A stretch of 64,000 nt of DNA, taken from Microbacterium sp. 18062 (GTDB lineage: Bacteria > Actinomycetota > Actinomycetes > Actinomycetales > Microbacteriaceae). The translations under genes and the position numbers were made by a program. The DNA lies in contig NZ_CACSKB010000010.1 of assembly GCF_902706225.1 (NCBI RefSeq), positions 24,733 to 88,732 of the forward strand, read 5' to 3'. Below the pieces are notes generated by a model, which saw only the letters and a list, made by a program, of their open reading frames with translations, was not told the DNA's origin and made no database searches. Shown piece by piece: positions 28,501 through 37,512 of this stretch (its first letter is position 1; every line of letters starts with the position of its first letter).

Positions 28501-29103
28501 TCAGAAGAGCGAGGCGAGGACGTCGAGACGAACCTCGGCGATCACGGCGACGACCGCGAAGCTGAGGATGGCGACGAGCGGCACCCAGGCCATGAGCGCA
28601 CCGGCCGCCCGCTGGACGCGCGGGCCGGCCGGGACGAGCCCCGTGCGGAGCAGGTGCACGCTGACGGCGTAGAAGGTCGGGATGGTGACGACCCAGGTGA
28701 CCATGCACCAGGGGCACAGCGTGCTCAGCACGAAGATGCTCTGACCGATCAGCCAGCAGACGAAGCCGAAGGCGAACGCCAAGCCGGCCCAGAACAGCCA
28801 CCAGAACCAGCGGGCGAACCGCGCTCCGGCCAGGATCGCCACGCCGACGACGATCGGCGCCACCCATCCGGTGAGGCCGAGGATCGGATTCGGGAAGCCG
28901 AACACGCTGCCCTGAGCCGACTCGAGATTCGCGGTGCACTGGACGAGCACGCTGAAGTCGCACGACGCGGTCGCCGTCGGGTCCAGCAGCAGATAGAAAC
29001 GCTCCATCGTGAGCGAGAATGCGGCCCACCATCCGATCGAGCCGGCGACGACGAGCCAGACCGCGAGGACCGTGGGGCGCGCGGGGACCGGCGCGTGGGA
29101 CAT
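28501..29103 (-). CDS. Vitamin K epoxide reductase (VKOR) family protein
   Basis: 200 aa with five hydrophobic spans. Two cysteine pairs typical of bacterial VKOR are present: C..C in CDFSVLVQC (loop cysteines) and the active-site CPWC. In actinobacteria VKOR reoxidises DsbA-like proteins using menaquinone, driving disulfide formation outside the membrane. The ATG start is placed at 29103. The first span begins near residue 11 (VLAVWLVVAGSIGWWAAF). It is convergent with ndk and divergent from rne. Confidence 0.93.
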   Translation of the reverse strand: MSHAPVPARPTVLAVWLVVAGSIGWWAAFSLTMERFYLLLDPTATASCDFSVLVQCTANLESAQGSVFGFPNPILGLTGWVAPIVVGVAILAGARFARWFWWLFWAGLAFAFGFVCWLIGQSIFVLSTLCPWCMVTWVVTIPTFYAVSVHLLRTGLVPAGPRVQRAAGALMAWVPLVAILSFAVVAVIAEVRLDVLASLF

Positions 29104-29200
29104 GCAGGGATTATGGCACTCGGCGATGTCCGCGACCCGTCCGTTCGCCGGGAGACACGCATCGGTGACACCGGATCGCACGGAATCGTCCGCGAGGTGC

Positions 29201-29245
29201 GATAATGACTCCTGATGCACCGCGCGGCCGCGCCACGCGGGCATC
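29201..29245 (+). promoter_or_regulatory. Possible rne promoter and 5' UTR hairpin
   Basis: A GATAAT box (29201-29206) lies about 185 nt before the rne start. It is followed by a GATGC-CCGCG/CGCGG-GCATC hairpin (29214-29245, one bulged A). RNase E genes in other bacteria have long leaders used in autoregulation; here that is only a suggestion. Confidence 0.35.
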
Positions 29246-29390
29246 GACGCAGACTTCGGGCGATGAACGCCCCGCAGCCCGAGCCGAGGGCCGGCTGCAG
29301 ACCGAGTGAGTTCGTGGCACCGCAGGTGCGGCGCCACACGAGATTTCGCCGGGCGACGCGCGGTGTCGTCCGGTGGGGAGTATGCCGGTG

Positions 29391-31844
29391 ATGGCGGACG
29401 ATGCAGATCAGCAGAGCAATCGCGACGACCTGGGCGACGCGCTGACGCCCGAGACGCCGTCCGCGGACGTCTCCGCGTCGAACGACGCGCCGACGGAGTC
29501 CGAGCCGGCCTCGCCGGACGCGGACGCGCCGGCCGAGATCTCAGGATCCTCCGGCGAGCCCGCTTCCGCGGTTCCCGATGAGGCTGCGGCCGGCGCGGGG
29601 GAGGTCGGGGAGCCCGTCGAGGCGGATGCGGACGCCGCGCCGCCGCTCGCCGCCGACGCCGTGACCGACCCGGTGTCGCCGACGGAGCCGGCGGCACTCG
29701 CCGTGGCCGTACCCGAGCCTGAGGCCGCCGAGCCCGAAGCTCAGCCCGAGGCCGAGGCCCCGTCCGAGTCTGGGGACGGACCGGTGACCGCCGTCGCACT
29801 GGGGCTGCTGCCGGAGACGTTCGTGTCGGCCGTCTCGACCGCCCTGCACTTCTATGCGCCGCCCTTCGTGCCGCTTCCGGCGTTGCCGGAACCCGCGGAC
29901 GAGGACGACGCACCGGCCTCGGGCAATGCCCGGCGCCGGGGACGTCGTCGCGGGGGAGCGGAGCGCTCGGAGGACACGGACGCACCGGAGCCGGCACGCC
30001 CGTCGCGCCAGCGCGCGGTCGAGGTCATCACCGAGCCGCAGCGCATCAAGGGGTCCACCCGCCTCGAGGCGAAGAAACAGCGTCGTCGTGACGGTCGTGA
30101 CGCCGGACGTCGTCGACCGGTGGTGACCGAGGCGGAGTTCCTCGCCCGTCGCGAGGCGGTCGACCGCGTGATGATCGTCCGCTCGAAGAACGGACGCATC
30201 CAGATCGCCGTGCTCGAGGACAACGTCCTCGTCGAGCACTACGTCGCCCGCAATCAGGACGCATCGCTCATCGGCAACGTCTACCTCGGCCGCGTGCAGA
30301 ACGTCCTGCCCAGTATGGAGGCGGCGTTCGTCGACATCGGTCGCGGACGCAATGCGGTGCTGTACTCGGGCGAGGTCGACTGGGATGCCGTCGAGACCGG
30401 CAACCAGCCCCGTCGCATCGAGCTGGCGCTCAAGAGCGGCGACCGGGTTCTCGTGCAGGTCACCAAGGATCCGGTCGGGCACAAGGGCGCGCGTCTCACG
30501 AGCCAGATCTCGCTTCCGGGGCGCTACCTCGTGTATGTGCCGGGAGGGTCGATGAACGGCATCTCGCGGAAGCTCCCCGACACGGAGCGCGCGCGTCTCA
30601 AGCGCATCCTCAAGGAGGTGCTGCCGGAGTCGTCGGGCGTGATCGTCCGCACGGCGGCGGAGGGCGCGACAGAGGACCAGCTGACGATCGACGTGCAGCG
30701 GCTCACGGCCCAGTGGGAGCACATCAGCCAGCAGATCAAGACCGGGCAGGCGCCGGCGATGCTGCACTCCGAGCCCGATCTCCTGGTGAAGATCGTCCGC
30801 GACGTGTTCAACGAGGACTTCACCCGGATGCTGATCCAGGGCGAGGACGCGCAGCACACCATCGAGAGCTACCTCGCGGGCGTCGCCCCCGACCTGCTCG
30901 AGCGGGTGGAGCGCTACGAGAGCGACGGGGATCCGTTCGACGACCTCCGGGTCACCGAGCAGATCGAGAAGGCGCTGGACCGCAAGGTGTGGCTGCCCTC
31001 GGGGGGCTCGCTCGTGATCGATCGCACCGAGGCGATGACGGTCGTCGACGTCAACACGGGCAAGTTCGTCGGCTCCGGGGGCAACCTCGAGGAGACCGTC
31101 ACCAAGAACAACCTGGAGGCGGCTGAGGAGATCGTGCGCCAGCTGCGGCTGCGCGACATCGGCGGCATCATCGTCGTCGACTTCATCGACATGGTCCTCG
31201 AGACCAACCGCGATCTCGTGCTGCGCCGTCTGGTCGAGTGCCTCAGTCGCGACCGCACGAAGCATCAGGTCGCCGAGGTCACCTCGCTCGGACTCGTGCA
31301 GATGACGCGCAAGAAGATCGGTCTCGGACTGCTCGAGACCTTCAGCGAGGCGTGCGAGGTCTGCGCCGGCCGCGGTGTCATCGTGCACCACGATCCGGTC
31401 GTCAAGCATCGCCCCAGCGGCAACGCGGGCGGCGGCAACGGGAGCAACGGCGGAGGTCGTCGTGGCGGTGGCGGGCGCCCGCAGCAGGCGCCGGCCGGAC
31501 CGACAGGCGGCACGCACGTGATCACCGAGGGCGTGAAATCCGCGCTCGCTCAGATCGCGGCGTCCACGATCCACGGCACGGCGGACGAGGTCGAGGTCGC
31601 GGTCGAGCAGCCCAGGGTCGCCCCGAACGTCGAGGTCGTCGAGCAGGCGGAGGAGCGCTCGCGACCGAAGCGGAAGAAGCCGCGTCACGACAGCAAGCCG
31701 AAGACCGAGACGGACCTGCTGCTCGACTCCGTGCTGAGCGCCCTTCCTGAGCCGAAGGCGCCCGGTCAGGGGCGCGCCCGGCGCCGGGTGACCACGGCCG
31801 CCCTCACGGGCACCCCGGTCGCCCACGTCGCCGACGAGGACTGA
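29391..31844 (+). CDS. rne: Ribonuclease E/G family endoribonuclease
   Basis: 817 aa. The N-terminal ~200 residues are acidic and Ala/Pro/Glu-rich, then basic, and look disordered. An S1 domain follows (GNVYLGRVQNVLPSMEAAFVDIG), then the catalytic core with the Mg-binding region VVDVNTGKFVGSGGNLE and DFIDM. The zinc-link is EACEVCAGRG. The C-terminal tail is Gly/Arg-rich and disordered. This N- and C-extended layout is known for actinobacterial RNase E/G, the main mRNA-decay and rRNA-processing nuclease. ATG 29391 is chosen because GTGGGGAG lies 10 nt upstream; nearer in-frame codons (29373, 29382) fit worse. Confidence 0.94.
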   Translation: MADDADQQSNRDDLGDALTPETPSADVSASNDAPTESEPASPDADAPAEISGSSGEPASAVPDEAAAGAGEVGEPVEADADAAPPLAADAVTDPVSPTEPAALAVAVPEPEAAEPEAQPEAEAPSESGDGPVTAVALGLLPETFVSAVSTALHFYAPPFVPLPALPEPADEDDAPASGNARRRGRRRGGAERSEDTDAPEPARPSRQRAVEVITEPQRIKGSTRLEAKKQRRRDGRDAGRRRPVVTEAEFLARREAVDRVMIVRSKNGRIQIAVLEDNVLVEHYVARNQDASLIGNVYLGRVQNVLPSMEAAFVDIGRGRNAVLYSGEVDWDAVETGNQPRRIELALKSGDRVLVQVTKDPVGHKGARLTSQISLPGRYLVYVPGGSMNGISRKLPDTERARLKRILKEVLPESSGVIVRTAAEGATEDQLTIDVQRLTAQWEHISQQIKTGQAPAMLHSEPDLLVKIVRDVFNEDFTRMLIQGEDAQHTIESYLAGVAPDLLERVERYESDGDPFDDLRVTEQIEKALDRKVWLPSGGSLVIDRTEAMTVVDVNTGKFVGSGGNLEETVTKNNLEAAEEIVRQLRLRDIGGIIVVDFIDMVLETNRDLVLRRLVECLSRDRTKHQVAEVTSLGLVQMTRKKIGLGLLETFSEACEVCAGRGVIVHHDPVVKHRPSGNAGGGNGSNGGGRRGGGGRPQQAPAGPTGGTHVITEGVKSALAQIAASTIHGTADEVEVAVEQPRVAPNVEVVEQAEERSRPKRKKPRHDSKPKTETDLLLDSVLSALPEPKAPGQGRARRRVTTAALTGTPVAHVADED

Positions 31845-31847
31845 GGT

Positions 31848-31884
31848 CGTGTCACCGTCCGCGACGTTCGCGGGCGGTGACACG
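31848..31884. terminator. Bidirectional terminator between rne and DUF4031 gene
   Basis: 17-bp stem with one G-T pair (31848-31864 with 31868-31884) and a 3-nt loop. It starts 4 nt after the rne stop and contains the last codons of the convergent gene. Confidence 0.8.
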
Positions 31885-32124
31885 CAGGCCCGAGGCCAGC
31901 AGGGCACGGACGAGCGTGTGCCCGTCGACCGGTAGCGCGCCCGCGGCGACCAGCCGTGCGTGCGACTCGTCGGGAACGTCGTAGTGATCCAGGTCGAACC
32001 CTCGGCGGGGGATGCCGTTGGCCGCGGCGAACGCGTGGAGCTCCGCCAGGTCCGAGTCGCTGACCAGGTGTGACCAGAGTCGGCCGTGAGCCGGCCACCG
32101 CGGGTCGTCGATCAGGATCGTCAC
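31852..32124 (-). CDS. DUF4031 domain protein
   Basis: 90 aa. It begins MTILIDDPRWPAHGRLWSHLVSD and contains ANGIPRRGFDLDHYDVP and a final strand, all characteristic of the short DUF4031 family, widespread in actinobacteria and of unknown function. The C-terminal ARERRGR is encoded within the terminator stem. It is monocistronic. Confidence 0.88.
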   Translation of the reverse strand: MTILIDDPRWPAHGRLWSHLVSDSDLAELHAFAAANGIPRRGFDLDHYDVPDESHARLVAAGALPVDGHTLVRALLASGLRVTARERRGR

Positions 32125-32177
32125 GCGTCGATCCTATGGTTCCGGATGCGGCCGGCCGCGACACGCGCGCGTCGTGC

Positions 32178-32208
32178 TTTGCGCCCTCCGGCGAAGATCG
32201 GGTAAAGT
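32178..32208 (+). promoter_or_regulatory. rplU-rpmA promoter
   Basis: TTTGCG (32178-32183) and TAAAGT (32203-32208) are separated by 19 nt. The AT-rich GGTAAAGTATTCC stands out in this GC-rich DNA. A ~135-nt leader follows. Confidence 0.55.
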
Positions 32209-32279
32209 ATTCCTTTGGTGCGTCGCCTTCGCCGGGCGCGCGGCCGCGCAGCGTGCGAGCCGATACCGCATCAGGACTT

Positions 32280-32300
32280 CTCCGCCTCCACGAGGCGGAG
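32280..32300 (+). promoter_or_regulatory. Hairpin in the rplU leader
   Basis: Perfect 9-bp stem CTCCGCCTC/GAGGCGGAG with a CAC loop, 50 nt before the rplU start and distal to the promoter. It could be an autoregulatory site for L21, as ribosomal-protein leaders often are, or a simple structural element. No known motif was recognised. Confidence 0.4.
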
Positions 32301-32349
32301 GCTCTCCAGACAACCGGAGCCATACGCTCCCAGACGAAATAGGTGTGAA

Positions 32350-32658
32350 GTGGTTTACGCAGTTGTGCGCGCCGGTGGCCGACAGGAGAAGGTCGAGGTC
32401 GGCACGATCGTCGTCCTGGACCGTCAGAAGGCGAAGATCGGCGAGACGCTCGAGCTTCCCGCGGTCCTGCTCGTCGACGGCGACGCCGTCACGACGGACG
32501 CGACGAAGCTCGCGAAGGTGACCGTCACCGCCGAGGTCCTCGGCGAGGAGCGCGGCCCGAAGATCGTGATCCAGAAGTTCAAGAACAAGACCGGCTACAA
32601 GAAGCGCCAGGGCCACCGTCAGGACCTGACGCGCGTCAAGGTCACCGGCATCAAGTAA
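32350..32658 (+). CDS. rplU: 50S ribosomal protein L21
   Basis: 102 aa. [19 protein letters not shown] is the standard N-terminus, and the C-terminus has the L21 signature ([15 protein letters not shown]). It binds 23S rRNA domains near L20. The GTG start follows AGGTGTGAA. It is followed after 23 nt by rpmA, the usual pair. Confidence 0.97.
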   Translation: MVYAVVRAGGRQEKVEVGTIVVLDRQKAKIGETLELPAVLLVDGDAVTTDATKLAKVTVTAEVLGEERGPKIVIQKFKNKTGYKKRQGHRQDLTRVKVTGIK

Positions 32659-32681
32659 GCACCCCAGGAAGAGACGAAGAG

Positions 32682-32945
32682 ATGGCACACAAAAAGGGCG
32701 CAAGCTCCACTCGCAACGGCCGTGACTCCAACGCCCAGCGCCTGGGCGTGAAGCGTTTCGGCGGCCAGGTCGTCAGCGCCGGCGAGATCATCGTCCGCCA
32801 GCGCGGCACGCACTTCCACCCCGGCGTCAACGTCGGCCGCGGCGGGGACGACACGCTCTTCGCGCTGTCCGCGGGTGCCGTCCAGTTCGGCGCGAAGGGC
32901 GGCCGCAAGGTCGTCAACATCGTCGCCGCTGCTGCTGCGGAGTAG
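32682..32945 (+). CDS. rpmA: 50S ribosomal protein L27
   Basis: 87 aa. The N-terminus [15 protein letters not shown] (flexible tail reaching the peptidyl-transferase centre) is present without the cleavable extension seen in Firmicutes. [23 protein letters not shown] is the conserved core. AGGAAGAGA lies upstream. A terminator follows. Confidence 0.98.
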   Translation: MAHKKGASSTRNGRDSNAQRLGVKRFGGQVVSAGEIIVRQRGTHFHPGVNVGRGGDDTLFALSAGAVQFGAKGGRKVVNIVAAAAAE

Positions 32946-32969
32946 CGCAGCACCGACGTATACGTCTGC

Positions 32970-32995
32970 GAGGGGCGGGCTTCGGCCCGCCCCTC
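32970..32995 (+). terminator. Terminator after rpmA
   Basis: 11-bp perfect stem with a stable TTCG tetraloop (GAGGGGCGGGC-TTCG-GCCCGCCCCTC). Confidence 0.85.
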
Positions 32996-33023
32996 GTGTC
33001 ATCCCCAGGGAAAGCAGGAGCGA

Positions 33024-34514
33024 ATGGTCACCTTCGTCGATCGAGTGACGCTGCACCTGTCCGCGGGCAAGGGCGGGAACGGATGCGTGTCCGTGCGACG
33101 CGAGAAGTTCAAGCCCCTCGCGGGACCCGACGGCGGCAACGGCGGGAACGGCGGCGACGTCGTGCTCGTGTCCGACCCGCAGGTCACGACGCTGCTGTCG
33201 TACCACCACTCTCCGCACCGGCACGCCGGCAACGGCGGGTTCGGCATGGGCGACAACCGCTCCGGCGCCGCCGGGGAGTCCCTGGAGCTCCCCGTGCCGG
33301 TCGGCACCGTCGTCAAGGACGTCGACGGCACGGTGCTCACCGACATGATCGAGCCCGGTCTGCGGTTCGTCGTCGCTCCCGGCGGACGCGGTGGGCTCGG
33401 CAACGCGGCACTCGCCTCGCCGAAGCGCAAGGCGCCCGGTTTCGCGCTCCTCGGCACTCCCGGCTGGGAGGGCGATGTCCTCCTCGAGCTGAAGACGGTC
33501 GCCGACATCGCGCTGGTCGGCTTCCCCTCGGCCGGAAAGTCGAGCCTGATCGCGGCTGTGTCGGCCGCGCGCCCCAAGATCGCCGACTACCCGTTCACCA
33601 CGCTGCATCCGAACCTCGGCGTCGTGCAGGCCGGCGACACCCGCTTCACAATTGCCGATGTTCCCGGCCTCATCGAGGGGGCGAGCGACGGCAAGGGGCT
33701 GGGCCTGGAGTTCCTCCGGCATGTCGAGCGCTGCACGGCGCTGGTGCATGTGCTGGACTGCGCGACTCTCGAGCCCGGCCGTGACCCGCTCTCCGATCTC
33801 GACGTGATCCTCGGAGAGCTCGCCGCGTACCCGGTTCCCGAAGGGCAGCTCCCCCTGCTCGAGCGTCCCCAGGTGATCGCGCTCAACAAGGTCGACGTGA
33901 CGGAGGCGAAGGACCTCGCCGATCTCGTGCGCCCCGATCTCGAAGCACGCGGCTATCGCGTGTTCGAGATCTCCACCGTCAGCCGGGCCGGCCTGCGCGA
34001 GCTCTCGTTCGCGCTCGGCGAGATCGTCGAGCAGCACCGTGTCGAGTCGGCGAACGCACCTGCCCCGGAGCGCATCGTCATCCGTCCGCGCGGCTCCGAG
34101 AAGGAGTTCTCGGTGCGCGTCGAGGGCGGCACCTATGGCAACGTCTACCGGATCCTCGGCGAGAAGCCGGTGCGGTGGGTGCAGCAGACCGACTTCCAGA
34201 ACGAGGAGGCCGTCGGCTTCCTCGCGGACCGACTCGATCGGCTCGGCGTCGAGGTGGAGCTGTTCCGCGCAGGCGCGGTGCCGGGCGCCACCGTCGTGAT
34301 CGGCAAGGGCGACGGGATCGTCTTCGACTGGCATCCGTCGCTGAGCTCGGCGGCGGAGCTCATGACCGCTCCGCGCGGCACCGACCCCCGGCTCGACCTG
34401 AACAGCCGCCGTACGACGTCTCAGCGCCGTGAGCGCTACCACGAGCGGATGGACGCGAAGGCCGCCGCCCGCGCCGAGCTGGATGCGGAGCGCATCCGCA
34501 AGGAGAGCGAGTGA
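33024..34514 (+). CDS. obg: GTPase Obg/CgtA
   Basis: 496 aa. The N-terminal glycine-rich Obg domain ([28 protein letters not shown]) comes first. The G domain has G1 [10 protein letters not shown]3 [10 protein letters not shown] and G4 NKVD. The C-terminal OCT domain follows, and then a charged tail ([13 protein letters not shown]). It acts in late 50S subunit assembly and stress signalling. It carries a GGGAAAGCAGGAG-type ribosome-binding site. The stop overlaps the proB start (GTGA). Confidence 0.96.
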   Translation: MVTFVDRVTLHLSAGKGGNGCVSVRREKFKPLAGPDGGNGGNGGDVVLVSDPQVTTLLSYHHSPHRHAGNGGFGMGDNRSGAAGESLELPVPVGTVVKDVDGTVLTDMIEPGLRFVVAPGGRGGLGNAALASPKRKAPGFALLGTPGWEGDVLLELKTVADIALVGFPSAGKSSLIAAVSAARPKIADYPFTTLHPNLGVVQAGDTRFTIADVPGLIEGASDGKGLGLEFLRHVERCTALVHVLDCATLEPGRDPLSDLDVILGELAAYPVPEGQLPLLERPQVIALNKVDVTEAKDLADLVRPDLEARGYRVFEISTVSRAGLRELSFALGEIVEQHRVESANAPAPERIVIRPRGSEKEFSVRVEGGTYGNVYRILGEKPVRWVQQTDFQNEEAVGFLADRLDRLGVEVELFRAGAVPGATVVIGKGDGIVFDWHPSLSSAAELMTAPRGTDPRLDLNSRRTTSQRRERYHERMDAKAAARAELDAERIRKESE

Positions 34515-35338
34515 CGGCGCGGGTGCGCGCGGACCTGCCGCGTGCACGCCGTGTCGTCGTCAAGGTCGGCTCGTCATCGATCAGCGGTGAGCACGCAGGC
34601 AAGATCCAGTCGCTCGTCGAGGCCCTCGCGTCGGCGCACGGACGCGGGGTCGAGGTCGTCCTCGTCTCATCCGGTGCGATCGCGACGGGCATGCCGTTCC
34701 TGGCTCTCGACAGCCGGCCCAACGACCTGGCGACGCAGCAGGCGGCCGCGGCCGTCGGCCAGAACATCCTGGTCTACCGCTACCAGGAGGCCCTGCGCCC
34801 GTTCCGCATCGTCGCGGGCCAGGTGCTGCTCACAGCGGGCGATCTCGAGAACGCCACCCACCGCTCGAACGCCCGGCGTGCCATGGAGCGGCTGCTCGGG
34901 CTGCGCATCCTCCCGATCGTCAACGAGAACGACACGGTGGCCACCCACGAGATCCGATTCGGCGACAACGACCGTCTCGCGGCGCTGGTCGCGCAGCTCG
35001 TGGGCGCGGATGCGCTGGTGCTGCTCAGCGACATCGCCTGCCTCTACACGCGGCCGCCGGACGAGCCTGGGGCGCGCCCGATCGAGGAGGTCGTCTACGG
35101 CGACGACCTGGCGGGGTATGAGTTCGGCTCGGTCGTCGTCAACAGCGTCGGCACCGGGGGAGCGGCGACCAAGGTCTCCGCTGCACGCGTGGCGGCCGCA
35201 TCCGGGGTCGGTGTGCTGGTGACCAGCGCCGATCTGGTGTCCGAGGCCCTGGCCGGGCAACAGGTGGGCACGTGGTTCGCGCCGAACCCCGATCCGGTCG
35301 ACCAGCCTGGGACGGGTCCGGTCCTCACCCGTCGGTAG
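34511..35338 (+). CDS. proB: Glutamate 5-kinase, PUA-less form
   Basis: 275 aa. The amino-acid-kinase fold shows [30 protein letters not shown] and [12 protein letters not shown], as in ProB. The C-terminal PUA domain found in the ~370-aa enterobacterial enzyme is absent. It phosphorylates glutamate in the first step of proline synthesis. The GTG overlaps the obg stop as GTGA. The stop codon lies inside a tandem 13-bp repeat. proA follows from its own promoter. Confidence 0.94.
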   Translation: MTARVRADLPRARRVVVKVGSSSISGEHAGKIQSLVEALASAHGRGVEVVLVSSGAIATGMPFLALDSRPNDLATQQAAAAVGQNILVYRYQEALRPFRIVAGQVLLTAGDLENATHRSNARRAMERLLGLRILPIVNENDTVATHEIRFGDNDRLAALVAQLVGADALVLLSDIACLYTRPPDEPGARPIEEVVYGDDLAGYEFGSVVVNSVGTGGAATKVSAARVAAASGVGVLVTSADLVSEALAGQQVGTWFAPNPDPVDQPGTGPVLTRR

Positions 35339-35351
35339 CACCCGTCGGTAG
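35326..35351 (+). repeat. Tandem 13-bp duplication at the proB-proA junction
   Basis: CACCCGTCGGTAG occurs twice back to back. The first copy contains the proB stop (TAG); the second runs into TAGACT, the -10 of proA. Confidence 0.9.
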
Positions 35352-35354
35352 ACT
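35349..35354 (+). promoter_or_regulatory. Leaderless -10 box (TAGACT) of proA
   Basis: TAGACT lies 6 nt before ATG 35361, with no ribosome-binding site, so proA is probably transcribed as a leaderless mRNA despite following proB by 22 nt. Confidence 0.5.
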
Positions 35355-35360
35355 GACGCG

Positions 35361-36620
35361 ATGACGATCGCGACGACGACGGCCCGTGAGCGGATGCTGC
35401 TGGCCAAGGACGCGGCACGGCAGATCGCGCTGCTGGACGACGGCCGCAAGAGCCGGGTGCTGAGAGCCCTCGCCGACGCGATCGAGGCAGCCGCGGACGA
35501 CATCGTCGCCGCCAACGGGGAAGACCTTGCCCGCGGTCGTGCATCGGGGCTGTCCGTGGCGCTGCAGGATCGCCTGACGCTCGACGTCGGCCGTGTCGCG
35601 GCGCTGGCCGCCGCCGTGCGCGACGTCGCGGCGCTGCCGGATCCGGTCGGACGGGTGCTCGAGGAACGCATACTCGAGAACGGTCTGCAGCTGACGAAGA
35701 TCGCGGTGCCCTTCGGGCTCGTGGGATCGATCTACGAGGCACGCCCGAACGTGACGGTCGACATCGCCGCGCTGGCGTTGCGCTCCGGCAACGCCGTCGT
35801 GCTCCGCGGGGGCACCGCGGCGGAGCTCAGCAATGCGGCGCTCGTGCGCGCGATGCGCGGTGCACTGGCTGCCGAGGGCGTGAGCCCGGAGGCCGTCCAG
35901 ACGCTCGACGAGTTCGGCCGCGAGGGTGCGAAGGAGCTCATGCAGGCGCGCGGCATCGTGGACGTGCTCGTGCCGCGGGGAAGCGCTCAGCTGATCGAGA
36001 CCGTCGTCACCTCCTCGAGCGTTCCGGTCATCGAGACCGGCGCAGGCGTCGTGCACGTCTACCTCGATGAGAGCGCGCCGCTCGATCGCGCCCGCGACAT
36101 CGTCGTGAATGCGAAGGCTCAGCGCCCCAGTGTCTGCAACGCGGCCGAGACGGTGCTCGTGCACGCCGCCGCCGCGAATCGCATCGTGGCACCCGTCGTC
36201 GAGGCGTTGCAGGCCGCCGGCGTCACCGTCCACGGCGACGAGACGGTGGCGCAGCTGGCGCGCGACGTCGTGCCGGCGGACGAGACCGACTGGGCGACGG
36301 AGTACCTCAGTCTCGACATCGCGATGCGGGTCGTCGACGATCTGGATGCGGCACTCGACCACATCCGCACCTACTCGACGCAGCACACCGAGTCCATCAT
36401 CGCCGACGACGACGCGGCGATCGATCGCTTCCTCGCGGAGGTCGACTCGGCGGTCGTCATGGCCAACGCCTCCACCCGCTTCACTGACGGAGGCGAGTTC
36501 GGTTTCGGTGCCGAGGTGGGCATCTCCACTCAGAAGCTGCATGCCCGTGGGCCGATGGGGCTGCGGGAGCTCACGAGCAGCAAGTGGGTCGTGCGCGGTG
36601 CCGGTCAGGTGCGGGGCTGA
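35361..36620 (+). CDS. proA: Gamma-glutamyl phosphate reductase
   Basis: 419 aa, aldehyde-dehydrogenase superfamily. IAVPFGLVGSIYEARPNVTVD and VLRGGTAAELSNAALV form the NADPH-binding region. The catalytic Cys is in NAKAQRPSVCNAAETVLV, and the ProA signature AVVMANASTRFTDGGEFGFGAEVGISTQKLHARGP is near the end. It reduces glutamyl-5-phosphate to the semialdehyde that cyclises to pyrroline-5-carboxylate. Start as set by the leaderless -10. Confidence 0.96.
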   Translation: MTIATTTARERMLLAKDAARQIALLDDGRKSRVLRALADAIEAAADDIVAANGEDLARGRASGLSVALQDRLTLDVGRVAALAAAVRDVAALPDPVGRVLEERILENGLQLTKIAVPFGLVGSIYEARPNVTVDIAALALRSGNAVVLRGGTAAELSNAALVRAMRGALAAEGVSPEAVQTLDEFGREGAKELMQARGIVDVLVPRGSAQLIETVVTSSSVPVIETGAGVVHVYLDESAPLDRARDIVVNAKAQRPSVCNAAETVLVHAAAANRIVAPVVEALQAAGVTVHGDETVAQLARDVVPADETDWATEYLSLDIAMRVVDDLDAALDHIRTYSTQHTESIIADDDAAIDRFLAEVDSAVVMANASTRFTDGGEFGFGAEVGISTQKLHARGPMGLRELTSSKWVVRGAGQVRG

Positions 36621-36625
36621 GCGGC

Positions 36626-36631
36626 TAGACT
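36626..36631 (+). promoter_or_regulatory. Promoter -10 (TAGACT) of the nadD operon
   Basis: TAGACT just after the proA stop, with a leader of about 36 nt that contains AACGGAGA before ATG 36674. Confidence 0.45.
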
Positions 36632-36673
36632 GGGCGGACGCGGATGCGCACCGCTGATTCGAACGGAGACCCG

Positions 36674-36904
36674 ATGATCCTTGCCACGACCCTCGCCCTC
36701 GTTGCCGAGGAGGCCGAGCATCACGGCAACGTCGCGCTCGAGACCTTCGGCTACGGCGTCGTCGCCTTCGTGGTCTTCTCGGCCCTAGGCCTCGTCACGC
36801 TGTCCTACCGCAACGTGGCCAACCGTCACGCGCACAAGGCGGAGGCATACGCGAAGAAGCACGCGGCCGACCTTCAGTCCACCGGTCACGGACACGGCCA
36901 CTGA
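36674..36904 (+). CDS. Small single-span membrane protein with His-rich tail
   Basis: 76 aa. A short N-terminus with EEAEHH is followed by one hydrophobic span ([19 protein letters not shown]) and a basic, alanine-rich cytosolic tail ending HGHGH. CGGAGA is 6 nt before the ATG. It sits between proA and nadD with its own promoter. No characterised family was recognised. The terminal His cluster could bind metal, but this is only a possibility. Confidence 0.78.
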   Translation: MILATTLALVAEEAEHHGNVALETFGYGVVAFVVFSALGLVTLSYRNVANRHAHKAEAYAKKHAADLQSTGHGHGH

Positions 36905-36915
36905 CGGTCTCCCCG

Positions 36916-37512
36916 ATGACCGCGGGTCGCGCTCCGCGCATCGGTGTGATGGGCGGAACGTTCGACCCCATCCATCACGGCCACCTGGTCGCCGCCAGTG
37001 AGGTGGCGGCGTCGTTCGACCTCGACGAGGTCATCTTCGTCCCCACGGGCCAGCCCTGGCAGAAGTCGGCGGTGTCGCCGAGCGAGGACCGCTATCTGAT
37101 GGCGGTGATCGCCACGGCCTCGAACCCCGACTTCTCCGTCAGCCGTGTGGACATGGACCGGTCCGGTCCCACCTACACGATCGACACGCTGCGCGATCTG
37201 AAGGCGCAGCGTCCGGATGCGGACCTCTTCTTCATCACCGGAGCGGACGCCGTGGCGCAGATTCTCAGCTGGAGGGACCATGATGAGTTGTGGGACCTCG
37301 CCCACTTCGTCGCCGTATCCCGTCCCGGGCACCCGCTGACGGCGGCCGGCCTGCCGGATGACGATGTCAGTCTGCTCGAGATCCCCGCCCTGGCGATCTC
37401 CTCCACGGACTGTCGAAACCGGGTCCGCAACGGGCAACCGGTGTGGTATCTCGTCCCCGATGGCGTCGTCCAGTACATTGCGAAGCACCACCTCTACCGG
37501 AGCAAGGCATGA
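36916..37512 (+). CDS. nadD: Nicotinate-nucleotide adenylyltransferase
   Basis: 198 aa. The nucleotidyltransferase signature is [16 protein letters not shown] (HxGH-like) and the [10 protein letters not shown] motif (ISST-R) is near residue 160. It converts nicotinate mononucleotide plus ATP to deamido-NAD. The stop overlaps the next start (ATGA), within the usual nadD-hypothetical-rsfS cluster. Confidence 0.95.
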   Translation: MTAGRAPRIGVMGGTFDPIHHGHLVAASEVAASFDLDEVIFVPTGQPWQKSAVSPSEDRYLMAVIATASNPDFSVSRVDMDRSGPTYTIDTLRDLKAQRPDADLFFITGADAVAQILSWRDHDELWDLAHFVAVSRPGHPLTAAGLPDDDVSLLEIPALAISSTDCRNRVRNGQPVWYLVPDGVVQYIAKHHLYRSKA

